DNA of 64,000 bases from positions 6,041,501 to 6,105,500 of the forward strand of contig JAWNZC010000351.1 of NCBI GenBank assembly GCA_035771165.1. The letters are read 5' to 3'. This DNA is from Paragorgia papillata. Taxonomy: Eukaryota > Cnidaria > Anthozoa > Scleralcyonacea > Coralliidae. A program made the translations under genes and the position numbers. Position 1 is the stretch's first letter; each line of letters begins with the position of its first letter. A model generated the notes under the pieces. That model did not search any database. It was not told the origin of the DNA and saw only the letters and a program-made list of their open reading frames with translations. This document shows, piece by piece, positions 34,331 to 44,404 of the stretch.

Positions 34331-36540
34331 ATTAAAATACCAAAATACTCTAGGCCTAATTGTATAATATGGTATTATGACATTAGAGTACTAAAGTGTT
34401 TTAATTATAGTATTAGGGTTTATGAAATTTAATTTATAGTTATTACTCTTTTACTATTTTATTATAGGTATGCAGAACTGCGTGAAGTGAAAAAAAAGGA
34501 ACGTGATATCTAAAACGATTTATGTTTTATTTACGCTATAGAACAGACTAATTGATTAACAAAAATTAATGCCAAGAAACGAACTATTAAATTACGAAGG
34601 TTAGGCGACGTTACGTATGCGAGACAATCATTAGATTGCCAATTCTCACTGAGATCAGTACCAATTATATAAAATATTTGCTCGCGAATAGGAATTTTAT
34701 GCCTTCCGTCGTGTTAATGTTGAAAGATAGGCAGATAGCATAATTAAGTGTATCGAGAACACATGACTTTTAAGATAAGAAATACCGGAAACACCTCAGG
34801 GAAGTTGGAATGGGGTTATAACACACCCTATCACTATTTTACTGCCATTCACATACAGTCCACTGCCAAGTAAAGACATTCTGAAATTTATTTAATTTGA
34901 TTTTTAAACCTTCAAGTTGGTTTTTGGTGTTCTTCGTCTTCAAGGTAAGAGTTGTTTTGAATCTTACGTTACTACGTTGTTCTGCGTTTCTTTATTGTTT
35001 TACCAAGGCAAAGGAGTCTACTAAGTTCTGCGCTTATCCTTATCTTTAGCTTTTAACAATGCTAAATTACATTCAGGCAACAAATGTTTATAACTTGCCT
35101 ACTGAACATGCTTTCTAATATATTTGTGCGCACCTCTCCATTTTTGCTTAAGTCCTTTGCCAACTATTGTTATCCTTGGCTTTACACTGATATGAAACAA
35201 ATGTCTACAATTTGTATGTACTCAACACGCATTTCGGTTATATTTGTTCGCACCTCTTCGCATCTAATAATAATTGCTATTTTCGACAAGTACATAGTTA
35301 TCTGCTCTATATGATTGTCACAAGCCAATGGAGTAAGTTCGTATGAGGCTATTATATAGTGTCGTCAAACTAAAGATCGCGACGATCAAGTTAGCATACA
35401 AATGTCTGCTATCCTAGCTATTTAATTCCTTCATCCCCAGTTTAATACAGTAACTTTATTTTGATGTTTGATTGCATACGTGGGGCTACGAGATTGAACG
35501 CTTGAGCACCACAAAATATTCCTTATCGTATAATACCACGCGGTAGCGGCATTAGGTTTGAATGTTTCATCCGAAAGATAGTGCATGTTGTTATAAATAA
35601 ACACATCCTTCCGACGTTTAGAACCGCGCCAGAAGCGCCGTCGACTCGACGTGGGTAATCACCTTTTGATAATTTGCTCTGTTGATTCCCACAATTCCGC
35701 GTCTAGTGTTATGAAATATACTATCCGTCCGGCATTGTTCAGCCATTCGCTGTTGCAGTCGTATGACAATTTGCAAGCGATATAATTTTAAAGCTTATAC
35801 ATTATGGTTAAACTTTGTGAGCTAATCGGTAGTTTGCACATTGCACGCAAATGTTTTAAACATTTTGGTATGTCCGGTTATTGATAGGATTACTCGCCAC
35901 AGTTGATTAGTGTGCAGGATATTTGAGATAATGAGGTTATCCTAAAATTGGATTAGTATTAATGAGATCTACAACAGCGGCGACGTGACGCCATACAACA
36001 ATTTAAAGCAATTTTTGTCACAGTTGTCTATTACAACACAGGTTGGCATTTCTGTAGATCATTGCCAGGCAGAAATTGGTAAGAATTCAAGAGCGGCCCT
36101 AAAAACACTTTTCGAATGCAATTAGAACTCTAGGGAACTATATACGAAGAGCTGAACTGACTGGACCAGACGGTTGCACGATATCACTATGATTTATGCT
36201 TAAGGATAAAAGCGGCCATATGCTAGTCTATACTACGGAAGTTTGAAGATGTGGTTTTCTCTCAATGCGGTAGGGCAAACACTGTCCAGCTTAAGCCCCA
36301 GTGACTGCGATTAGGTCAAAAGCAATCTTATAATTTTTCGGGAACGCGCGTCCAGATTGATGGTCCAACTGTTTACTATACAATAACCGCTCTATCTGTT
36401 TTTGTTTTTTTTTCGCGTCATTTGAACTAATTTCGTTCTTAATAAATTAAATCTAGATTTCCACAGGAATTTTAATGCAGTCATAATCAGTTTTAAATAT
36501 AGAAATTTTACTATTATATACTATAGTCTTAGTAATAACT
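34331..36540. other. About 2.2 kb without recognised features
   Basis: AT-rich, with no coding region longer than 76 codons and no clear inverted repeats. Confidence 0.45.
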
Positions 36541-36544
36541 GTCC

Positions 36545-37640
36545 CTAATTCGCCGTAACCTGTTGTTTACGGTTTATTATGTTCTTGTTCCTCACTTTAT
36601 GTGAGGTATCGTTCCAGCAATTGTTGGATGTGTTCCTCACCCTAATTGGCTGAAGTATTGTTCTATGTATTTGGAGTTTGTCCTATGTGAGGTTTAATTA
36701 TTAATAGATTTTTGGCCACCCGAGGGCCAAAGGCTGGTGACGTCGCGACATCAACCTGTCTGTCTGCCATGCTTTTCTCTGCTAAAGATTTATAATCCTT
36801 CACGTTTCTCTCAATCTACTAAAAGTTTTGCTTTACTATTATTATTACTATTAATCATTCGATTATTATTATTATCTTATTATTGTTATTATTACTGTTG
36901 TTATTATCATTATTACTGTAAATGTAACTACATCTCTTTTGTCTTCGCCCATTCAACGAGGCACAATTACATGTTATTCATGAAGCTGGCATGTTATTAT
37001 TGAGGCTTCATTGCATGTTTTGACTAAAAGGCTTTGTCCTCGCTTTGCTGTGACGACTTTGCTCTCAGGGCATTAATTATAGCAATATTTGCTCTTGCAT
37101 ACAATTCGAGGCTTCGTCCTCACTTTTTCTGTGATGACTTTGTCTCACAGCCGTGTATATCGAGCTAATTGCTTCTGCAAGTTTTGTCGAGGCTTCGTCC
37201 TCACAATTTTGTTTTGTGGCATACAAGGGTTAGGTTGGGGCGACAGTAATGTTTGCCATGCTTGACCTTGCCACAACTTTATTATTTTTGTCCTAACTTT
37301 GTTGGGTTCGTTCCTCACCTTAATTGGCTGAGGTATTGTTTTAACCTTATGGTTAAGCAATTGTCTCCATGTATTTGGAGTTTTTTCCTCATGTTATGTG
37401 AGGTTTTGTCCCAACTTTAGTTGGGTTTGTCCTCACCTTAATTGGCTGAGGTATTGTTTTAACCTTATGGTTAAGCAATTGTCTCCATGTATTTGGAGTT
37501 TTTTCCTCATGTTATGTGAGGTTTGTCCCAACTTTAGTTGGGTTGTCCTCACCTTAATTGGCTGAGGTATTGTTTTAACCTTATGGTTAAGCAATTGTCT
37601 CCATGTATTTGGAGTTTTTCCTCATACGAGGTTTATTTAT
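36545..37640. repeat. Hairpin-dense region with three tandem modules of about 117 bp
   Basis: Modules start at 37313, 37431 and 37547. Each holds several small stem-loops in a row: CCTCACC...GGCTGAGG, TTAACCTTATGGTTAA, CTCCATGTATTTGGAG, CCTCATGTTATGTGAGG and CCCAACTTTAGTTGGG (the last is absent from the third module, which is cut short). Looser relatives stand alone upstream, for example CCGTAACCTGTTGTTTACGG near 36552, CCTCACTTTATGTGAGG at 36590 and TTTGGCCACCCGAGGGCCAAA near 36711. Loops vary while stems are kept. Confidence 0.8.
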
Positions 37641-37864
37641 TAATAGATTTTGGCCATCCAAGGCTAGTGATGCGGCGACATTAAACTGTCTGCCATGCTT
37701 GTCCTTGCGAAAAACTTTATAAGCACAGGTCCTCTATTTATAACAGCTATGCCTATGGCATGCAGCTGACAAGGTTAACCTGTATAAATAAAGATTATCA
37801 TTATTATCTTTCGCGTTTTTATTTCTAAATCCACTCAACGTTTTGGTTTACTCAACGTTTGGGT

Positions 37865-37986
<122 letters not shown>

Positions 37987-38039
37987 GGCTGATGTGTTTT
38001 CTTATGGTTAAGCAATTTGGTACCATTTATTTCGAGTTT

Positions 38040-39109
38040 GATCCTCACTTGAGTTGCGGTATTCTCCCAACATGTGTTGGGTGTTGTTATTTTATCTCAT
38101 TAACTTTTGAAGTCCGGGGCTTGACCCTACAAATTTTATGGTGTTTATTTTCTCTTCCACTAACCACATATATGGCACCCTCATTTTGGTCTTTGCCTTT
38201 GAGGATGTCAGGTTACTTTTCTGGTCGTGAACCATCTCATGCACATATGTGAATATCCTGTACCTTGGATTAGATTCTGCCGTTTTGTTTTCTTTTGCCT
38301 TACAGAATTCAGTATTCATCTTCCAGTTTCCGATTGCCTACATGGTTGATCTAAGTGGTTGATTCAGCACTTGGGAGACCAGATTTCAAGTATATGCATA
38401 ATAGCGTGTCACGGACGATGGAGATACAATTGGATAACCAATATTATGCATATTCAGCAAACTTTATTTATAGTACTTAACAATTTTCACACGGAGGGAC
38501 TCTAATTTTTTTAATGCTTCGTGGGGAAGCTTGCTGGTTTTATCTTGTCCCCACTCAGGTTTTCCTGTCACTGGCTTTTCCCAAAGGGTTTTTACCAGCA
38601 GCAGGTTTTTTCCTGGCTTCCCTGATTTACCAGCTTGTATAGACCACTTGCACTTATTTCTTTGGTGGATGACAACTACAAACTATAGAATCTTCATTGA
38701 TTCATTTCTCGGTTGAAGTCGGAACTTTGACGTTGTCCTCCAGATCCACCGTTTTGACGTAGGGAGCAAGAGGTGTATATATATATATATGTAAATACGT
38801 GTCCTGGCATACTCGTAACCATTAGCTAGTCATAAAGGCCGGTACACCGGCAGTCGCGGTGCATCGGAGTAAATTAGGAGACTGTCGAGCAAGGGCAGCA
38901 GTCTTTCCAAATCCTTGAAACAATTAGCTTGATCATTGTTATTGAAAGTTCTCAGTTTGTGTTCACTGGAGAATGGGATTGTCTAGCAGGTAGCAGGGGC
39001 GAAAATCCTTCAACCTCCTTGAAACAAACCGAGCTAGGCTAAGCCAATTAGCTGACAAGGCTGTCTTATTGAAGTGTCACAGATCTGTTCAGGTTTAGTA
39101 TTTTATTAC
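38040..39109. other. Unexplained region
   Basis: No gene was recognised. A short (TA)n patch lies at 38777-38790. The sequence near 38890-39060 contains two loose repeats of CCTTGAAACAA and TTAGCT blocks. Confidence 0.4.
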
Positions 39110-39433
39110 GGGGAGCACGGGTGGCGTGTGCTGTTAGGGCGCTGCCTCTCACCAATAGTTAAGCCCGGTCGGACGGGGTTAGTACTTGGATGGGTGACCG
39201 TTTGGGAATAGCCCCGTTCTCCACCAGCTTGGGACTTATGTGAGTAGAGTTTAGTCGGTCTCTCCTGTGCTTCGAGGGTTTTTCGCCGGGTTCTCCGGTT
39301 TTCCTCCCTCCGTAAAATCAACACCTAAATCTTAGTTGTCTACACATAGGAGTTTGGTGTCAATTGGGACGAAAGTTCTGTTCCTCTCTCCTGCCACACG
39401 TTAAGTGGCAAATTTAATAAATTCAAAATTCAA
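39110..39433 (+). mobile_element. SINE with a 5S-rRNA-derived head
   Basis: 39157-39212 reads AGTTAAGCCCGGTCGGACGG, then GGTTAGTACTTGGATGGGTG, then ACCG and GGGAATA. This is the internal control region of animal 5S rRNA (A box, intermediate element, C box). Before it is a GCGCTGCCTCTCACC block, and after it a central domain with CGCCGGGTTCTCCGG and TTTTCCTCCC. The tail is TTAATAAATTCAAAATTCAA. This matches the SINE3 (5S-headed) type. The central domain is shared with the tRNA-headed SINE at 9877. Confidence 0.75.
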
Positions 39434-39659
39434 GTACGATAATTTTTTGTTTGGCAACAATTGCAATCTTTCATGTTCGGTGATGCTTTATAGTAGGGTT
39501 GCATATTGGGTTACTGTCATTTCATCTAAAAGTTCATAGCACGAATTTAAAATGGGAGTTTTTTGGCCGGACATCTCCTAATTAGTTCGTTGATTAATTT
39601 GTGTAGCACGGGCAGCACATGATTACAACGTAGTTAATCTATTTCCCGTTGTTATACAG
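39434..39659. other. Unexplained DNA between SINE and satellite
   Basis: No feature was recognised. Confidence 0.3.
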
Positions 39660-40035
39660 CTGTCAAGCGATCATTTGTAGTTAGCAAGGGCGACTGCCTG
39701 TGATCGGTTGTCAATTGTCATCAACACTCACGTTATGGACAGTTAGCAAGGGCGACTGTTCTATTATCGTAGCTCTTTATAATTCAATATGGTCATAGAC
39801 AGTTAGCAAGGGCGACTGTTCTATTATCGTAGCTCTCGTTATATTTCAATATGGTCATAGACAGTTAGCAAGGGCGACTGTTCTATTATCGTAGCTCCCT
39901 TTATAATTCAATATGGTCATAGACAGTTAGCAAGGGCGACTGTTCTATTATCGTAGCTCTCTTTATAATTCAATATGGTCATAGACAGTTAGCAAGGGCG
40001 ACTGTTCTATTATCGTAGCTCTCTGTATAATTCAA
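39660..40035 (+). repeat. Satellite of 60-62 bp units (five good, one diverged)
   Basis: GACAGTTAGCAAGGGCGACT begins units at 39738, 39798, 39860, 39922 and 39984, with a worn copy near 39679. Each unit continues with TGTTCTATTATCGTAGCTC and an AT-rich stretch ending in CAATATGGTCATA. ACAGT and ACTGT within the unit can form a small stem. Confidence 0.9.
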
Positions 40036-40099
40036 GATGGTCACATATTAATTATTATGTTGCGTGACATTCACATTGGTGTTGCATTTGCCTGGGGTG

Positions 40100-40255
40100 G
40101 GGCGCATCTTCGCTGTGCGAAGACGCTTTGGCGTTATCTGGCCCTCACCTTCACTGGGTGAAACCATTTTAGCACGTTTGTAAAATACATAGTTTATAAT
40201 TTCTGTTTTCAAAGTTTTAATAAAGCGGCTAGGGGATTTTTACCCCTAGCCAGAT
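40100..40255. repeat. Short perfect hairpins
   Basis: ATCTTCGCTGTGCGAAGA, TCACCTTCACTGGGTGA and GGCTAGGGGATTTTTACCCC followed by TAGCC each form a tight stem-loop within about 150 bp. The style is that of the 36.5-37.6 kb modules but the stem sequences differ. Confidence 0.65.
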
Positions 40256-40529
40256 TATCCCAAAACGTGTCAAAGTCATTATATTAATTCACCCAGTAAA
40301 CGGAGCTCAGGAAATGCAACATGCAATGTATCGGAAGATTTATATATAGAACTAATTATCGTACACGACGGAGGGCATAAATATTATAGACTATTTATTC
40401 GAGCGCATTTACAGTATATATATACCAACTAAAGTGCAAAAATAAAATGTATCAACCTTAAGTTATATTTTGTATGTGTTTTTGAATTTAACACACAATT
40501 TGTGTGTTGTTGAGTGTTTTACTTTGTTC

Positions 40530-41040
40530 TCTCAGATCACACATTTCGACGTGTTGTTTCTTGGCGTGGTGTTTATTTTGTTGTGTTGTTTCTTGACGTG
40601 TTGTTTCTTGATGTGTTGTTTTTTATATGTGTTGTTTTCTTGACGTGTTGTTGCTTGACGTGTTGGTTTCTTGACGTGTTGTTTTCTGGACGTGTTGTTT
40701 TCTTGACGTGTTGTTGCCTAACGTGTTGTTTCTTGATGTGTGACCAGTAATAACACGCCTGGTGTGTTCCTACAACACACTAACATTGACAACACTGAGA
40801 GGACAAAACGGCGTGTTGTTTTGATAATGAAAAACACGCCAAATGCGTGTTTGATACAACACGCCAAATGCGTGTTTTAGTCAATATACAACACGTCAAA
40901 GGCGTGTTTTATGCAACACGTCTAACTACAACACGCCTAAAATACAACACGTCAAAAGTGTGTTCAACACCCTTTCAGCGTGTCAACTGAGAAGACAAAA
41001 CGGCGTGTTGTTTCGACACATTTGCAACACGCCAGGTTTT
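40530..41040. repeat. Second ACGTGTT palindrome cluster, upstream of the oxidoreductase
   Basis: 40550-40740 has about ten CTTGACGTGTTGTTT-type half-sites in one orientation. 40750-41040 has full sites and half-sites such as ACACGCCAAATGCGTGTT and CAACACGTC. The cluster ends about 250 bp before the oxidoreductase ATG. It shares its motif with 31268-31725. It could be promoter-proximal regulatory DNA or a repeat family. Confidence 0.7.
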
Positions 41041-41295
41041 CTAGACCACAGAATGTGTCGAATCGGCGGCATAAATACATCGATTTCGGGAACCTACTAC
41101 ACCTCTAGTGTAAACGGGGCCTTAGTAAGAATATTGTCCTTTTCGTGCAGTGAGGCTAAAATCAGCGTTGCATGTCATTGCACATCATGTGTCACGACAA
41201 TTTATCTCGCAACGACATTCCGACACAACTCGGCGACACAAATCGACGCCTTGTGTAACCGTGGCTTAAGGTGTTGCCGTTTTGAGACCAAAACA

Positions 41296-42567
41296 ATGCT
41301 CTCTACCAAACGTAAAGTTGTCATAGTTGGTGCTGGAGGTGCCGGTTGTAGCTCGGCCCTTGAATTGGCCAGAAATGGCTGGCAAGTAACCTTGGTAGAC
41401 AAGAACAAACTGTTGTCTGGAAGCAGCAGTAGAACGCCTGGGAGGATGAGTCTTGGCTTCCATTATGTCGATTTAAAGACATCGTTAAAGCTCTTGAAAG
41501 TAACGGTTAGGTTTACGAAGACATTTCCTGGCTTTCGGGTTGGCGAAGATCTCGAATGGACGCACCCCCTTCGGCACGGTCGGTATTACATCACCAAAGA
41601 ATCGATAGTTCCCGCTTCGACAATTCTCTCCGTGTACGAGGCCATAAAGGAAGAGTACCGTCAGATGGTGGAAGAGGACCCTTCCAACGAAGTCTATGGT
41701 CCCCCAAAAGATTTCTATCGCATAATGGACCCGGCAGAGTACGAGAATGACGTAAACGTAGATAACGTCCTTGTGGGGATTGAAACTCCCGAGCATCTTC
41801 TTGACTGGCCAAGCTTTGAAAGCCACTTTCTCCAACTTATCAGAAACAACGATAGCATCGTGGTTCATGAGCACACGGAGCTAGTCGACGTTAAAAAGCA
41901 GGCAAGTAAAACTGGTCGCTTCACGTTGACTTTCAGATCTGGCAATGCCAATGAAGAGAAATGCATCGTTACTGACTACGTCATCAACTCGACCTGGAGC
42001 GAAATCGAAAGACTAAACGCTTTAGCAGGTTTCCACAAATTGCCCTGCAATTCCAGGACGAATCGCCTAAAAGTCCTCTTGGATGTAGAATTACCAGATT
42101 CCATGTTAGATGTAAATTCGATGTTTTTCTGCATGGGACCTTTCTGCATGTTCTCAAATCTTGGCAATGGTAAAGCTGCCATGACATATGCCGACGAAAC
42201 CAACGTTGAAAACTCAACCAAGCTTTCTATGAGCAGTAGGATGGCGAGGCTATTAAATGAAGGGCCAACCAGTGATGAATACGAGTACTTCAGTTCCAGG
42301 ATGCTTAAGGGCTGCGCGAGATTTATCCCTGGGTTAAAACAAGCGAAGGTGGCGGGCCTCAGATTTGGCATTGTTCAAATCCATGGTGATGTCGATCTCC
42401 GCGATGCTGAAAGCTCCTTTCATGGCAGGGCCTACTATGGTGTGAGAGCGGAAGGCCCTGGTTGGGTATCTAATCCAGGAATGAAGTTGCTCTATCTTCT
42501 TGAAAATGGAAGGGTCTCAAGTGATATCCTTGAGAAACACTTCGAAAGAGACAATTATTCACACTAG
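41296..42567 (+). CDS. FAD-dependent oxidoreductase, DAO (D-amino-acid oxidase-like) fold
   Basis: The protein of 423 residues from ATG 41296 opens with a Rossmann dinucleotide-binding motif (VVIVGAGGAG, G12-x-G14-x-x-G17, acidic D35 at the end of strand 2). It ends with a typical C-terminal FAD-contacting segment (YYGVRAEGPGWVSNPG). Family members oxidise amines, amino acids or similar compounds using FAD; the substrate is not evident. There is no signal peptide or membrane helix, so a soluble enzyme is likely. The frame is open back to 40960, but those 112 codons run through repeat DNA. 41296 has A at -3 and starts just before the conserved fold. It is intronless and clearly richer in G+C than its neighbours, which suggests transfer or a retrocopy. 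Confidence 0.85.
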   Translation: MLSTKRKVVIVGAGGAGCSSALELARNGWQVTLVDKNKLLSGSSSRTPGRMSLGFHYVDLKTSLKLLKVTVRFTKTFPGFRVGEDLEWTHPLRHGRYYITKESIVPASTILSVYEAIKEEYRQMVEEDPSNEVYGPPKDFYRIMDPAEYENDVNVDNVLVGIETPEHLLDWPSFESHFLQLIRNNDSIVVHEHTELVDVKKQASKTGRFTLTFRSGNANEEKCIVTDYVINSTWSEIERLNALAGFHKLPCNSRTNRLKVLLDVELPDSMLDVNSMFFCMGPFCMFSNLGNGKAAMTYADETNVENSTKLSMSSRMARLLNEGPTSDEYEYFSSRMLKGCARFIPGLKQAKVAGLRFGIVQIHGDVDLRDAESSFHGRAYYGVRAEGPGWVSNPGMKLLYLLENGRVSSDILEKHFERDNYSH

Positions 42568-43370
42568 TAGTATACAGTAACACGAACGCGAATCTTAAAT
42601 AATTGCAACCGAGCCTTTATTTCTCATAGATAGCTCTAATCTGCACCATGTGATCTATATCTTTAGCAATATTCTCTTTGTATTTTAGATTTGTAGTTTA
42701 CAAATAAGTTGTAGTCATTTCTTTAACAGTTTAACTACTTAGTAATACTTGGTATACTCAATGACAGATGTATGTCGTTGTTACTTTAGCCATTACATTT
42801 TCTTATACCTTTTTATTCAGCGACTTTTCTCCAATTTTAATTACTTATCTTTGATAATGAACTAGAAATACATGAACGCAACAACCCCTCGCCCGCTTTT
42901 ACATGCTTTTTTGAAACACCACCCACCCACCTACCCCCTGATTAAAATAAGCACTCCTGATATACAGCCAATATAAAAACAAACAGATATAAAAACAAAT
43001 GAAATTAAATCCTTGGGATATAATTATAGAATTTATGGATAGGATGACAAAACTGATTTAAATCATTTAATATATCAATGTTGAACATATCAAAGCAACA
43101 CGTAGACTTCATTATTAAATTATGGTTGTAAAAATTATATTGTTTTTATTTTAGGAGGTTTCAGAAGGGCTTATTTTTAACAATCCTTTATATATTTAAT
43201 ATATGTTTTGCAAAGGCGGAATTAAAAGTTAACGGCTCAAAAATTACATTTATAATAGTCTGAGATAAAAACAATTCAGTAGAATCGGATTCAAGAAAGA
43301 AGTATTAAACAGACAACGTTTCAGTCGAAAATTTGGAAAATATATAGTCGAATATATATATATATAATAT
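42568..43370. other. 3' flank of the oxidoreductase, no further feature
   Basis: AT-rich, with a (TA)n patch at 43352-43378. No clear AATAAA was seen close to the stop codon. Confidence 0.4.
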
Positions 43371-43374
43371 ATAT

Positions 43375-43800
43375 ATACCGCTTGTAGTGGTGTAACGCCA
43401 GGTAGAATAGTAATTGACATGATTTCCACTGAAGTGGACGTTGATGCTATACTTGAATTGGATATAATCTCTTATTCTCACCCAACGGCGGCGAGCGAGA
43501 TTCCAGCTTTACGGACATGTGGTAATGCACACCCCCATTGACGTGAGGCTCTTGACAGCAAACCCATTGTATAGTACTGTAGTGGCTGAACAGGGATGTG
43601 CGTTTTTAAACCCATCTAAAACTAATGCCGAAAACGCTTCACGTGTTGGGACCATGCAGAGTAAGTCTGCCTGACTATACGTTATCAAATAGATTTGCCA
43701 TGCGCTTTGCGGACAATGTTGCACCTCGCCGGTTTCACTACATCCAGTCAAACATGGCTCACCCTCTCCTATACGTCCATCGGCTTCGTTAGAGTCCCCA
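43375..43800 (-). pseudogene. Rep/HUH-like endonuclease domain remnant, three frames
   Basis: The minus strand shows, in order, IYLITYSQADL and PTREAFSALVLDGF (first frame, down to about 43565), then GGVHYHMSVKL (second frame, about 43505-43565), then RRWVRIRDYI and NHVNYYSTWRY (third frame, about 43380-43490). An HYH metal-binding motif followed by a Tyr-containing helix is the layout of HUH/Rep nickases. Two frame changes within about 420 bp make it inactive. No helicase part is seen. The source could be a transposon or an endogenised single-stranded DNA replicon; which one is open. Confidence 0.6.
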
Positions 43801-44130
43801 ACACACTCGTTGTTTGCCATAAGTACGAATGAAATGATGTTATGTTTTTTTTTGCCTTGCATAAATAGGTACGATATTTTTAATATATGCGGCACCAAGG
43901 AACAACAGCATTTCCCACATTATTTCCCAATTCTCCCTTGGTGGAATCACAATTCTTGAACAAATAATTCAGAAATTCCTCAAAACATTTATATTATTTT
44001 AATTTTTTGGCACAAAAAAAAACGTAATACAACAACAATTAACATAATTTAACTAATCAACTGAGACTACACTTTTAATGGTCGTTTGAGTAAAAAATAA
44101 GGCATTATTGACAGAGACACATTTCGCAGA

Positions 44131-44404
44131 CAATCTTGGACAAAGGTTTGGGACACAACAACACATTCTTCACTTATAACATTTCATTCTGCTTCAGCGG
44201 GTTCTGCTTGAACGATCGATGCCTAGCAACCCCCTCCTCCCTTTCAATGTTGTTCACTGTATCAAATATAATGTATTTTCACGCATATTTGCCATTTATA
44301 TCCGTCAACATTGATTAGGGGGAGGGGTTTTGGTGCTATATGTAAATTTTTGTGTAAACATGAACGTGCGCGTGGCGTGTCCCAATGACTTTTGTCCAAG
44401 ATTG
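44131..44404. mobile_element. MITE with 'CAATCTTGGACAAA' inverted ends
   Basis: CAATCTTGGACAAAGGTTTG then GGACAC at the left is mirrored by GTGTCCCAATGACTTTTGTC then CAAGATTG at the right. The interior is non-coding. Confidence 0.75.

Noticed and set aside
39157..39212. 5S rRNA gene
   Set aside because: Only the internal control region part is present and it continues into a SINE body, so it is a SINE head.
39738..40035. CRISPR-like array
   Set aside because: The intervals between the conserved cores are themselves nearly identical, so this is a satellite; the host is also eukaryotic.
40960..41295. 112-codon N-terminal extension of the oxidoreductase
   Set aside because: The extension reads through ACGTGTT repeats and other non-conserved DNA; the FAD-binding fold begins just after the ATG at 41296, which has a good context.
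41485..41874. 129-codon minus-strand frame inside the oxidoreductase
   Set aside because: Antisense shadow of a well-supported gene, with no recognisable domain.
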